Below are positions 26,805 to 36,184 of a stretch of 55,501 nucleotides of DNA, piece by piece. A program made the position numbers and the translations under genes. The notes beneath the pieces are model-generated. The model was not told the origin of the DNA, did not search any database, and saw only the letters and a program-made list of their open reading frames with translations. The DNA lies in assembly GCF_000231115.1 (NCBI RefSeq), contig NW_006889855.1, forward strand, positions 1-55,501, read 5' to 3'. Numbering within the stretch: the first letter of the stretch is position 1; every line of letters begins with the position of its first letter. This DNA comes from Vittaforma corneae ATCC 50505 (taxonomy: Eukaryota > Microsporidia > Nosematidae).

Positions 26805-28829
26805 ATGGAATACCATGCCAGCGAAATAAAGTCCATTGACCTCATTGCAAACGACCGGGTTATAAGCGAGGAGACGCTTGGGAAAATGTTTGTGGAGTTT
26901 GTAAAGGAATTTAAAACAACACACAAGTCTTACCTCAACCAGCTCCACACCAATCTTGCCCAAAACATCTTTTCTTTAAATATTCAACTTGAGCACATAG
27001 GACTGTTCAACCAGGAATTGTTCAACAGACTGTTGGCAAACCCCGAATCAACCATTCAAGTATTCGAAAGAGAGGCATGCTCCCATTTTCAGCTAAAGAA
27101 CTTTCAAATACTCTTCAGCAGTGCTGGAAATTGCACAAAAATAAGGAATCTCTCTGCTTTAAAGTCCAATAAAATAGTAAAAATCCAGGGAATTGTTGTG
27201 TCAGCATCTTCAATTGTAACCAAGCCCAAGGAGCTATATGTGACATGCAGGAGCTGTCTACAGAGCAAGATGGTAAGGGATATAATACCCAGATCCTGTG
27301 ATACCAGTACCAAATGTCCTATTGACCCGTATATTATTATACCTGAAAAGAGTGTTGTGTCTGACGTGCAGTATGCTAAGATCCAGGAGAATTTTGAGGA
27401 TATTCCAACAGGAGAAACACCCCGACACTTCAGTATTATATTGGAAGGGTCTCTTGTGAATAAAATCAGCCCAGGAAACCAGGTGAAGATCACAGGAATA
27501 TATTCAATAAGAAGTTCTGAGGAAAAAAGCTTTTCGTTTCTGAAGGTGCTTGGAGTTGAAAATTCAAAATCTAAGATAAGGACCATATTCACCGAGGAGG
27601 AGGAGGCGTTGTTTAAGCAGATGGCCAAGGAGGACATTTATGAGAAGCTAGCCAGGAGTATTGCACCGGGTATTTATGGACATGAGGATGTTAAGAAGAC
27701 ACTAGCATGCATGCTGTTTGGCGGAACACGACGAGTGAGGGAAGATGGGATAACTCTGAGAGGAGACATAAATGTTCTTCTACTGGGCGATCCTGGGGTT
27801 GCTAAATCACAGCTTCTGAAGTTTATGGAAAGCGTCACTCCTATCGGTGTTTATACCTCTGGCAAGGGTAGTTCAGCTGCTGGTCTTACGGCTTCTATAA
27901 TCAAGGATAGGAATAACGAATTCTACCTCGAGGGTGGCGCATTAGTGCTAGCGGACGGTGGAATATGCTGTATTGATGAATTTGATAAAATGAATGAGCA
28001 AGACAGAGTGGCAATCCACGAGGCTATGGAACAACAGACTATTTCTATTGCCAAGGCAGGTATTACTACGGTTCTTAATTCTAGAACAGCTGTATTGGCA
28101 GCAGCTAATCCGGTGTTTGGCCGCTATGATGATTTTAAAACACCGTCTGAGAATATTGAATTTGGAACGACGATTCTTTCTAGATTTGACTGCATTTTTA
28201 TAATTAAGGATAAGTGCGGATCAGAGGATAGGATTATGGCAGAGCATGTGCTAAATCTACACAAGCAGGACAGCAACGGCAATAATGCCAGTGGTGCCAT
28301 TCCTGTTGATGTTGTTAGAAATTATGTACAGTACGCGAAATCTAAAGTGTTTCCTACTCTTTCTGAGGCTGCCTCGTCCAAACTGAATAGGTTCTATGTT
28401 GACATTAGAAAGCAGGTAAGTGGGTATGAAGAAAAGGGTGCCAAGAAGGGCACAATTCCCATTACGGTGAGACAGTTAGAGGCCATTATCAGATTGAGTG
28501 AAAGCTTGGCCAAAATGGAGCTGTCCTCGGTGGTCACCACCAAGCATGTTGATGAGGCCATCCGTCTCTTCCAGGCTAGTACGATGAATGCAGTAGCTCA
28601 GGGCCATATTATTGAAGGCATGGCCAGGCCAGAATATATGTCTGAGATTGAAAGCATTATTGAAAAGATTGAGCGCTCGATGCCAGTGGGTACGACAGTT
28701 AGGTTTCACGAGTTGCTGCACAGTGTAAACTGCAGTGAGGCATTGGTAAGAAGGGCTATTGATTTTATGGTCAAGCAGAACAAGCTGATTAGTAAGGATT
28801 TTGGCAAGATGCTGATAAGGAGGCCGTGA
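26805..28829 (+). CDS. MCM5: MCM5, replicative helicase subunit
   Basis: A 674-residue MCM protein. The N-terminal zinc-binding region has CRSC (about 148-151) and later KCPIDPYIIIPEKS; the segment DIPTGETPRHF is diagnostic of MCM5. The AAA+ core has Walker A GDPGVAKSQ (about 328-336), SGKGSSAAGLTASI, Walker B CIDEFDKM (about 390-397) and the arginine finger SRFD (about 459). A winged-helix end follows. MCM5 is one of six subunits of the MCM2-7 helicase that unwinds origins and forks. The ATG at 26805 is directly preceded by CCCC; the longer frame starts with TTG and runs almost into the tRNA. Confidence 0.95.
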   Translation: MEYHASEIKSIDLIANDRVISEETLGKMFVEFVKEFKTTHKSYLNQLHTNLAQNIFSLNIQLEHIGLFNQELFNRLLANPESTIQVFEREACSHFQLKNFQILFSSAGNCTKIRNLSALKSNKIVKIQGIVVSASSIVTKPKELYVTCRSCLQSKMVRDIIPRSCDTSTKCPIDPYIIIPEKSVVSDVQYAKIQENFEDIPTGETPRHFSIILEGSLVNKISPGNQVKITGIYSIRSSEEKSFSFLKVLGVENSKSKIRTIFTEEEEALFKQMAKEDIYEKLARSIAPGIYGHEDVKKTLACMLFGGTRRVREDGITLRGDINVLLLGDPGVAKSQLLKFMESVTPIGVYTSGKGSSAAGLTASIIKDRNNEFYLEGGALVLADGGICCIDEFDKMNEQDRVAIHEAMEQQTISIAKAGITTVLNSRTAVLAAANPVFGRYDDFKTPSENIEFGTTILSRFDCIFIIKDKCGSEDRIMAEHVLNLHKQDSNGNNASGAIPVDVVRNYVQYAKSKVFPTLSEAASSKLNRFYVDIRKQVSGYEEKGAKKGTIPITVRQLEAIIRLSESLAKMELSSVVTTKHVDEAIRLFQASTMNAVAQGHIIEGMARPEYMSEIESIIEKIERSMPVGTTVRFHELLHSVNCSEALVRRAIDFMVKQNKLISKDFGKMLIRRP

Positions 28830-29064
28830 ATAGTAAATTGACAGTATAAATCTAATTCATTATTTTTTACTCTTTGTCAAGGAATAGTATTTAAGAGATT
28901 AGGTAGGCCTCTTGAAATGCGTGCATAATAGCGCGGGATTTTCAGTAGCTTCTTGTATTGTTATACATGCTAGCCCAAAATGGAGTCCGCTCGCAGAGAT
29001 TGGGTCGCACTGCTTGTATGTTCTATAGTTGTGTCTTCATAATACTTCATACTTTTGTACATAA

Positions 29065-29137
29065 GTTTCCTTGGTGTAGTGGTTATCACGTCCGCCTAAC
29101 ACGCGGGAGGAGACGAGTTCGATCCTCGTAGGAAACA
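29065..29137 (+). tRNA. tRNA-Val (AAC)
   Basis: Acceptor GTTTCCT pairs with AGGAAAC. The anticodon stem TCCGC/GCGGG carries the loop CTAACAC (anticodon AAC). T stem ACGAG/CTCGT with loop TTCGATC. 73 bases with the discriminator A, no intron. TTTTT about 3 bases later is a Pol III terminator. Confidence 0.95.
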
Positions 29138-29287
29138 TGTTTTTAGCCATTCTAACAAATAGAAGATATGTCTGAGCCATGGGGTTATAAAACACGGTGG
29201 TGCTTGTAAAGCTCAACCCAAGTACACTAGACACTAGCTGTGACGCATTACACCAGCATAATAAACACAAACAATCTACCTTTTTAT

Positions 29288-29779
29288 TCACTCTGCGATT
29301 ATTTCTCCGTGCTTCATTTTACTTGACAGCTTCCTGTAGTTAACCATTCCATCTTCAACACATCCTCTCACAAGGTATTCATACTGTTCCTTTGAAATTG
29401 GATTGCCTTCCTCGGTCATCCATCTTTTTAGAAAATTGCTGTCAATCAGTCCATCGTTGTCTTCATCAAAGATTCTGAATGCTTCAATAATTTCCCTTTC
29501 ACTATCAATCTCAGAGAGCCTTTCGCCGATGACTGTCAGTAGGACAATGTACGTAGGATTGGGCTCCAGTTCTGCGATCATTTCCTTTATTTGATCTTCT
29601 GAATAGGGGCTTCCTATGCTTTCTAGGAACACTGTCAGATCCTGAACGCTAAGCTTCGAGTCGCAGTCTCTGTCCAGAAGTATGAATGCTTCTTTGAGTT
29701 CAGTAAGCTGGTTCTTTGTAAGCATATTGAATACATTTGAATTTTGTCTTGTTTTTCTTCTTTGGTGCTGCAATGGCAT
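29288..29779 (-). CDS. Myosin regulatory light chain (EF-hand)
   Basis: A 163-residue EF-hand protein collinear with myosin regulatory light chains. NSNVFNMLTKNQLTELKEAF matches the SNVFxMFxxxQIxEFKEAF start, and the last part (VNYRKLSSKMKHG) matches NYxEFxxxLKHG. EF-hand 1 (DRDCDSKLSVQD, about 37-48) and a second loop at FDEDNDGLIDSN keep most calcium-coordinating positions. The serine before NVF lies where the regulatory phosphoserine sits in other RLCs, with upstream basic residues (RRKTRQ). It would bind the neck of a class II or similar myosin for cytokinesis. Calmodulin or centrin are less likely. TAACCC precedes the ATG by about 9 bases. Confidence 0.8.
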   Translation of the reverse strand: MPLQHQRRKTRQNSNVFNMLTKNQLTELKEAFILLDRDCDSKLSVQDLTVFLESIGSPYSEDQIKEMIAELEPNPTYIVLLTVIGERLSEIDSEREIIEAFRIFDEDNDGLIDSNFLKRWMTEEGNPISKEQYEYLVRGCVEDGMVNYRKLSSKMKHGEIIAE

Positions 29780-30128
29780 ATTGTTGATGGGTTAGATTAC
29801 AATACATAAAGGCTTATACAAGGAAGAAGCATGCTTTAAATATGAAACTTGATTGTTCATGGATGCGCCAGACAATACAAGTTATATATAAAGTTCAAAG
29901 ATGGGATGTATGTGCTTAAAGAATAGCTTCTATTTACAAGCAAGTGAGCCAATAGATTTGAACTGGCACGACTTCATCGCAATATTGAGAAGTCGAAGGC
30001 AGTCAAGGACAGTCTTGAGCCATATGCATAGTGATGTGAAAACTTTATATTTGAGCCAATATTTTCTATTTACTTTTTTTTAAAAATTTAATTTTTTGTT
30101 TAAAAATTTTTCGCTTTTCTTCCCGTCA
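29780..30128 (+). promoter_or_regulatory. 5' region of the SP/TM gene with strong A/T-core CCC signal
   Basis: No convincing gene. Two A/T cores are present (TAAAAATTTA at 30081-30090 and TTTAAAAATTTTTCG at 30099-30113), and the second is followed by TTCCCGTCA and the ATG at 30129. The 60-codon ORF at 29901 (MGCMCLKNSF) overlaps this signal and is rejected. Confidence 0.55.
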
Positions 30129-31568
30129 ATGATCAAACTGGCATGCAGTCGGCTAACACTAGTTTTAAACTTTTTATCAGCCACCTCAATTCCACGGAAT
30201 GTGACCCAGACGTTCAGTCCATCAGCTGGCGGATACGAGGGCAGAAGAAGCTGTTACACTGGCGATTATAGTGGAAGATGTGCCATGGACGACTTCGAGA
30301 ATGGCGAGACATCATGGAACATGATTCAGACAGTCGAAGATGTGCACCCACATTTAGGCATAAGCTCCTTGTCTGACCAGTGTAGTTACAATGAGGCTAC
30401 AACTAGTAACAATCACAATGCAACTGTTTCACAAGAAGACAGGAGCAGATACAGCAGCAATGCGTACAATGGAACTACCGAGTTATCAATCCGGTATTCA
30501 GACAGCGATTTATTTGGTAAAGCATCAGAGCACAATACTGAATCCGTTGCAAACTATCTGCCATCTTATGGCCGAAGCACGGAGCTAGTGTTGCATGCAC
30601 AGCCAATAAAAAGCAAGGAATGCACAGCACTATCAGTTTTTCCTGTAGCGCAGGCAGGTAATCAATCTAGAACCAGTGTTGCTTTTCCTGTTGAGGATGG
30701 CGACCCAGACAACCATATTATGAGTAGAAGTTCACCTCTACTTGGCTTCAGCAAAGATATAATGCCCGGTAAAAGTGAAAATAGCACTCTGTTTGGCACA
30801 TGCAGTGTTATTGATGAAAAACAAAATCTACATCCTAGCCAATTGGAAACCGATAGAGCTGTTATTCTTAGAAATTCAACAGTCAGCCAAACAGAACCTG
30901 CTCTTAAACAGGACGCAAGCTACTTATATGAGACAGTTGAGGTAGTAAGGAAATGGTACGAAACATTAACTACCGAAGTCTCAAGACTGGTAAATGAAAC
31001 ACTCAATCCGCATATTGCAGATCAAAAAACTATCTCTGGATCTCCAATTATCACAGACATACTCACATGCGTAACTGTGGCAGGCATAACATTCACCATA
31101 GCGTTTTTAATTTACTGTTATACCAGCAAATACTCAAATATTTCGACAACCAATGCAAATGCTAAAGGCTTATTTTACATTTCATTCTTTACCGGTATAA
31201 GATTGATTGCTACTCTATGCTTCGGTGGATATAGTTCTATCAATGCACCCCTGGTAGGCCTATACACAACCACCGGTCTGAGTTTGCACCACTATATCCT
31301 GATTGATATCCTTTTACTTGTCTCTGTTCTCACTACGTATCTGTGTCTTAGTGATGGGATAAGCAAATACCATAATGTTAACAAGGGGTTTATGTTCTAC
31401 GCCACTCTTATTTCCAGCTTGACCATGATGGCAACAGTGGTAGCACTTCTTCAAACTTATCCAATGAATGCTATTATTCTTCCATACATAGCGATTACTA
31501 CCTCATTGGTGCCATTTATGATCAAGCTTATGCCTAGACTTCGTGCAATCAAGAGATATGAACAATAG
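30129..31568 (+). CDS. Signal-peptide, long ectodomain, multi-TM protein (tandem paralog 1)
   Basis: A 479-residue protein of no recognised family. It has a signal peptide (MIKLACSRLTLVLNFLSA), then about 295 residues of polar Ser/Thr/Asn-rich sequence with many N-glycosylation sequons, then four to five membrane helices in the last 175 residues. A conserved-looking HHYILID element begins the third helix. The membrane region is similar in order and motif to the next gene: helix pair spacing, the HHxxLID motif, and a basic end after the last helix. The 5' signal is textbook. A parasite surface or endomembrane protein seems likely (inference). Confidence 0.75.
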   Translation: MIKLACSRLTLVLNFLSATSIPRNVTQTFSPSAGGYEGRRSCYTGDYSGRCAMDDFENGETSWNMIQTVEDVHPHLGISSLSDQCSYNEATTSNNHNATVSQEDRSRYSSNAYNGTTELSIRYSDSDLFGKASEHNTESVANYLPSYGRSTELVLHAQPIKSKECTALSVFPVAQAGNQSRTSVAFPVEDGDPDNHIMSRSSPLLGFSKDIMPGKSENSTLFGTCSVIDEKQNLHPSQLETDRAVILRNSTVSQTEPALKQDASYLYETVEVVRKWYETLTTEVSRLVNETLNPHIADQKTISGSPIITDILTCVTVAGITFTIAFLIYCYTSKYSNISTTNANAKGLFYISFFTGIRLIATLCFGGYSSINAPLVGLYTTTGLSLHHYILIDILLLVSVLTTYLCLSDGISKYHNVNKGFMFYATLISSLTMMATVVALLQTYPMNAIILPYIAITTSLVPFMIKLMPRLRAIKRYEQ

Positions 31569-32150
31569 TAGAGCCTAGTGTGCTGCATCAGCAATTATGC
31601 CTATAAAATAAAATTATCTCTTTTAAAGTGTACCGTTTTACGTATGTTTATGCTTATTTGGCCAAAATATTTGGTGTATAGGCTTACTGGGACCTAGTCT
31701 TAATCTCAATGGCATGGCTCTTAACCATATGCTTGGACGAAAATACATAAATCTCGCCGAACCTGATCAGCCATACAATTAAAATTTCTTTTGTGTATAT
31801 CAGACAACTTTGTGATGCATCCAATGGAGATGTATGATGGTTCAAAGTCTAGGACTGTTTTTGATTCACTTAAAAGTCAATTTAATTAACAGTATGTCCC
31901 TTTAAAGCTTTGCAGCAAATAAAAAACTAGTAAACAAATATGTAAAAGCAGCCAAAAATCATTTTATTGTGACATAATTGATTTGCAAACAAATAAACAA
32001 GTGGACAACATTACAAGCCAGTGTTTGTTTGTAGCACAAACAGCATAAGCAGCAACACAATTTGTGTTTATTTGCGATTCCTTTGCGCTGTTTAGCTCTT
32101 TAATATGTTGGATAAACTTGTGCAGTTTCAATCTCCTCCAACTTTTCCAT
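31569..32150. other. Spacer between the tandem paralogs
   Basis: About 580 bp without a supported gene. A 21-base sequence at 31980-32000 occurs again exactly at 46484-46504. The minus-strand ORF at 31964-32356 runs antisense into the paralog and is rejected. Confidence 0.4.
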
Positions 32151-32175
32151 TTAAAAATTTTTCTTGACCCACCCC
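32151..32175 (+). promoter_or_regulatory. A/T core plus CCC start signal of tandem paralog 2
   Basis: TTAAAAATTT, then TTCTTGACCCACCCC, ending 9 bases before the ATG at 32185. Very similar to the signal of paralog 1. Confidence 0.6.
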
Positions 32176-32184
32176 AGAATAAGC

Positions 32185-33167
32185 ATGCTAATGACCATTT
32201 TGACTTTTTTGGTTTTCGCATCAAAAGCATTCTGCAATGGCGAGGATGGTGCACAACCTGTAGACGAGCAAGATACAGCACAAAACGCAACCTTCTGTGA
32301 GCAGCACCAATCTGCCGGCTGTGAACAACCGGCCGATGAACCCAGTCGAGTTTCAAACTTTATGTCTGAAAGTATGAAAGAATTTCAGATACAGATTGAA
32401 GACTTATATACCTCTCTTATGGAAGCATTAAGCAAAATACTCTTTCCTGGCGGTGAAACAGTGAATGGAGGGAGTGTTGCCATCTCCAAGCATATCAATT
32501 ACGTATTTTTGTACGCTACATTAATTTGTACCACAGTGAGTGTCATTATCCTAGCCAGTTACTATTTTTCTAATGCAAAGGAAGAAATCCATTAAGAAGT
32601 AAAATCTGGCCCTCTTTCTTACTTGTTGCATTGGCAAGTTTTGTCTTGAAAATGATTGGAGTAATGATCTACCTCAAGTCACTTCCCTTCAACTATTCAT
32701 TTACCAAGGCACTTGGGTTTAACATCCCTCTCACCTTCCACCACATCATGCTCATTGATGTTGTCATGGTAATATCAGTAGCTGTGCTTTGGACAGCCAG
32801 GCGAGATCTTCTTTACTTTAATCTCCGACAGAAACGAAAGCAGACGTTCTTTTTGACCGTTATTTTCAGTCTTCTTGCATATGGGCTTGTTGCCAGTTTG
32901 ATTTTACTTACTCCTGTGAATGCTAGTTTTCTTCCAAAGCTTGTATTGGTGATCTCTTTGCTACCATTATTGCTTGAACTTGGAGCAAGGATGTTCTATA
33001 CTCCAATTAAGCCGGGCAAAAAGATTTATGAAATGGCAAATGCTGGTGAGTATGGAAAAAATACACCCAGCTATCATAGTAAACAGTTTGTTAGTACACA
33101 GGAATTTCTTAATAACATAGTCAATAATCCACCAAATGCTTTGAACGTTGAAGCAACAATGTATTGA
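32185..33167 (+). CDS. Signal-peptide multi-TM protein (tandem paralog 2), frame broken by one base
   Basis: Two frames make one gene. 32185-32595 gives a signal peptide (MLMTILTFLVFASKAFC), a polar ectodomain of about 100 residues with cysteines, and a first membrane helix ending SYYFSNAKEEIH. After a stop, the frame from about 32577 to 33167 gives KIWPSFLLVALASFVLKMIG and further helices, with FHHIMLID matching the HHYILID of paralog 1. The frames join if one A is missing from the AAA at 32585-32587. The tail carries YHSKQFVSTQEFL and a polar end absent from paralog 1. Split-gene or pseudogene status is unresolved. Function unknown. Confidence 0.7.
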
Positions 33168-33378
33168 GTGGATCAAGTCAAAACCGAAAGAAAGGTCTAT
33201 TCAAGTAATTAAATTGGCCTTCCTTTAAAATTAGTTTATCTCTATTTTCATAGATAATGTTAAACAACACTTGTGTTATTAAAGATAGATTAAAGTGTGC
33301 TGATTTTGCATGCTATTTAATTCTTTAATTATAACCGTATTCTCAGCTTGCTCAGTGTGGGCTCCTTTTCTCTGCTTC

Positions 33379-33579
33379 TCACTTTGGATTCTCAAATTTA
33401 AGCAGCAAGTCTGCTATGTCCACGTGGCCAAGAACCATCCTTCTACAACAGATCCTTGCCATTCCTATCTTGTTTAGAGCTTGATTTGGATGCATCCCAT
33501 CTCTTAATAGCTGCAGATAATCTTCATACACATTGGCAATCAGTTTATTGCATGTAAAGCATCTCACGGGAATAATCAT
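33379..33579 (-). CDS. RPB10: RNA polymerase subunit ABC10-beta (RPB10)
   Basis: A 66-residue protein: MIIPVRCFTCNK at the start and RICCRRMVLGHVDI at about 43-56. The CxxC...CC zinc-binding pattern is complete. RPB10 is shared by RNA polymerases I, II and III and is essential. The start at 33579 is supported by AACCCCA-ATG; the upstream TTG would add six non-family residues. Length equals the yeast protein within a few residues. Confidence 0.95.
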   Translation of the reverse strand: MIIPVRCFTCNKLIANVYEDYLQLLRDGMHPNQALNKIGMARICCRRMVLGHVDIADLLLKFENPK

Positions 33580-33726
33580 TGGGGTTCTTCTTTTCAAAAA
33601 ACAAAGTAACGTCTAGATTTTGAAGATATCTGAGCATCGAGATTAGTTTGGCAAGAACGATTGATTTGTGCTTTACAAACTACTAACTCTCAAGTAGCCG
33701 ATTGTCTGAGTTTTGCAGCCCCTGCA

Positions 33727-34323
33727 ATGAATTTCACTGCAAAGACAAGGGAGCTGCTGACAATCCTAGAGAACATAGAAAATAGCTACAATCCCTCATC
33801 CCCGCAATACAAGTTCACATATGTCTTCTACAACATTGTGGATACTCCAGTATCAAGGCCTCTCGACTTTCCTCAGGATCTCTGGAATAGATACTACATT
33901 CCAGACGCTCCGCTAATGCCGGTCATTCTAAATAAGCAGCAGATCGAGGAAAGGAGGAAGATTCAGAGCGATTTGATTCTAAAGCTGGCCGAGTCTAAGA
34001 ATGGAATTCTCAAGAAACTTGAAAGTCTCAAGTTTAAAAGGGAGATGGTGAAGAACAAGCTTCAGAATACGGTGAATAAGTTTAGAGCAAAGCTAAGAAA
34101 ATATGTGTATTGCAAAGAAGATAACGACGGGGTCTATAGACTACAGACTGATGTTATTGAGAGGGACAAGCTAGTATTAAAGGAAAGAAAGGAGGACGTT
34201 CTTAGACATTTAATAAAAATGAAGGAAAGGCTAGAATTATTTGAGAAGAAAGTGTCGGAGAATATCCATGTTTTATCGGAGAAAGGTATTGTACTTGCCA
34301 GGCAGCTGGACAAGGGATATTGA
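33727..34323 (+). CDS. Nup54/Nup57-like nucleoporin
   Basis: A 198-residue protein. Residues 19-75 (SPQYKFTYVFYNIVD then SRPLDFPQDLWNRYYIPD and LMPVILNKQQIEERRKIQ) match the conserved Nup54 alpha/beta region with FYN, W and PV positions. The rest is coiled coil (LKKLESLKFKREMVKNKLQN, then DVLRHLIKMKERLELFEKKV). This is a component of the central channel Nup62-Nup58-Nup54 trimer. The FG-repeat N-terminus of larger homologs is missing, giving a stripped-down version. CCCC lies 3 bases before the ATG at 33727. Confidence 0.75.
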   Translation: MNFTAKTRELLTILENIENSYNPSSPQYKFTYVFYNIVDTPVSRPLDFPQDLWNRYYIPDAPLMPVILNKQQIEERRKIQSDLILKLAESKNGILKKLESLKFKREMVKNKLQNTVNKFRAKLRKYVYCKEDNDGVYRLQTDVIERDKLVLKERKEDVLRHLIKMKERLELFEKKVSENIHVLSEKGIVLARQLDKGY

Positions 34324-34680
34324 CGGCATTGCATTAACTAAATCATTTTACAGACTAAAATGATCAAGAATGTCTTTTAATTCAAAGAAGTCCCAATGAA
34401 CGACCAGCATGGATGTCTAACTAAAATATAGCCACTGTATTTTTAAGCGCTGGGCTATTTTGTGTGGTGTTATGTTAGTAAAAATTTGCGCAAATTTTTG
34501 CGCAGCTTCTTTTGTAACTTAAAATTGGCAATACATTTTAACTGCATACAGATGTTATAGTCATTTTGCATGGTACTGCTTCTCCATCGTGCTAGGGGGC
34601 TTGATCGTACTGAAAGTTTTATTCTCCTTTTTTATTTTTATGGATTGAATTATATTTAAAGAGTCGTTATTTATTATCCC
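34324..34680. other. Spacer, nothing recognised
   Basis: About 355 bp upstream of the 34681 gene. It ends with TTATTATCCC directly attached to the ATG. No other ORF or RNA is apparent. It includes a GCGCAAATTTTTGCGC palindrome-like stretch at about 34488-34503. Confidence 0.4.
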
Positions 34681-35984
34681 ATGTATTTTTTCTTTTTGCA
34701 ATGCAGCGCAATTTCATTAATTTTTAGATCAAAGAAATCAGAAGACAGTAGAGTTGACATATTCAAAGATATTGCTGATGGCACGCTGATCATACATAAT
34801 ATAACCAATAATAACACTGCTGATCTTGATGACGAACGACGCAAAGAGTTTGCAAGATCACTGTCTGAAATTAGCGCTCAACCAACCACACCTTTCAACT
34901 TAATGATATTGTTGAACTTCCAGTCTGCCATTTTGGCCGGGATTCTCTTTGATTATCAAAGGGTTAATTCACTTTACAAAGTTGAGGTTATAATCGATGA
35001 ATTGGCCTGGGCATATTCAAAATCATTATTTGGTGGTTCATTTGTGAATATTGCACCTTTTGAATCCGACGATCTGTCCCTATATCTTTTCTATTTATTT
35101 ATTTATAAGAAATCTGTTAGACTAGGGAATACTCCTAATCTGTTGTCCAGCTCACTAAATCCCGATATCTTTATTTCATTACTTGAAAGCAGCTCTAAGA
35201 CTAGAACGCAGGCAGAGACCTTTGTTAAGATCTTTAGGCATTCCAAGCCAGACATCAAATGCGATTGTCTGATACAATTCTTTGAGCTTTGTGAAGCTTT
35301 CATCAGCTCATGCAACTACTGTGTATCAGAAGGATGGTTGGAGTCGATTATACAAAAATATTCCAAAAAGGAGAACTTAAATATTAAGCTGCTCAAAGAT
35401 CAAATTGCTGATTTTACACAATGCGTTAAAATCTTAAAAAAACAGCTTGGCGATGTGAGGAATGAAATACTGGTCTGGGAAGCTTTGCCTCAGTATGTTA
35501 AGGTTGATATTGATGATGTGAAAGGCAGCGATGAAAGCACCATGCCAAATCCATCAATCCAAGATATTAAGCCTGAATTAGGTGGAAACGAATCTGCCGG
35601 TTTGACCAGTACTTTAGCATCGGAAAATAAAGGACCAATCGAAAGTGAGACGGATAGAGTCAAGTGTTAGACAGTACTAAGCTCAAAAATGCCATCAAGT
35701 CAGTGGAAACAAGTTTCGAAAGGTTGTCGGAATCTGTTTTCTCCCATCTTTTGTCTTCAAATACTACGGCCAAAATGTTTTCAGATATAACCCATCAACA
35801 TAACGCCATACTTGCTATTGTCCAGATTTTTAGCGTTGATATGGATTCTTCCGATTTTGAGGAGCATTTCATGAGCTGCTTGAAGAGGTACACCGCAAAC
35901 TACATTCTTTCTAAGATGCATGTCAGGGGAAGTTTGGTAAAGAAACTTGAAAGCATTTTACAACAAAAGAGGTTCAATAATTAA
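34681..35984 (+). CDS. Unknown helical protein, frame broken near 35660
   Basis: The first frame (34681-35670, 329 residues) starts MYFFFLQCSAISLIF directly behind CCC and ends DRVKC. The next frame is open from 35658 to 35984 and has no ATG near its beginning (first Met at 35775). The frames join as RVKVLDSTKLKNAIKSVE if one A is missing near 35662. The combined protein of about 430 residues is mainly helical (LKILKKQLGDVRNEILVWEA-like segments), with a polar linker at about 295-325. The hydrophobic N-terminus may be a signal peptide. No family recognised. Two separate genes remain possible. Confidence 0.6.
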
Positions 35985-36184
35985 AGGCTTACCCATTGAT
36001 TGTTTTTTTAGGTTTTATAATCGTATTGTTTACCCGTCGGCGGCAAAATGCAGTATCGCGAATATTGTGTTATATGAAACTACATTTACATAACTAAGGG
36101 CTGGTGTTTGTTCTTCTAAATAAGTGGGCTTTCAGTATATAGTCGATTTGAAAAACTTTGAAAGTTTACGCTCCTCCAGATTGG

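Noticed and set aside
27104..27637. 177-codon minus-strand ORF
   Set aside because: Antisense inside MCM5, which has full family motifs.
29901..30083. 60-codon ORF MGCMCLKNSF, possible myristoylated protein
   Set aside because: It overlaps the strong start signal of the 30129 gene, has no signal of its own, and lacks the Ser/Thr usually needed at position 6 for myristoylation.
31964..32356. 130-codon minus-strand ORF
   Set aside because: Antisense to the start of tandem paralog 2, Arg/Lys/His-rich composition typical of shadow frames, no start signal.
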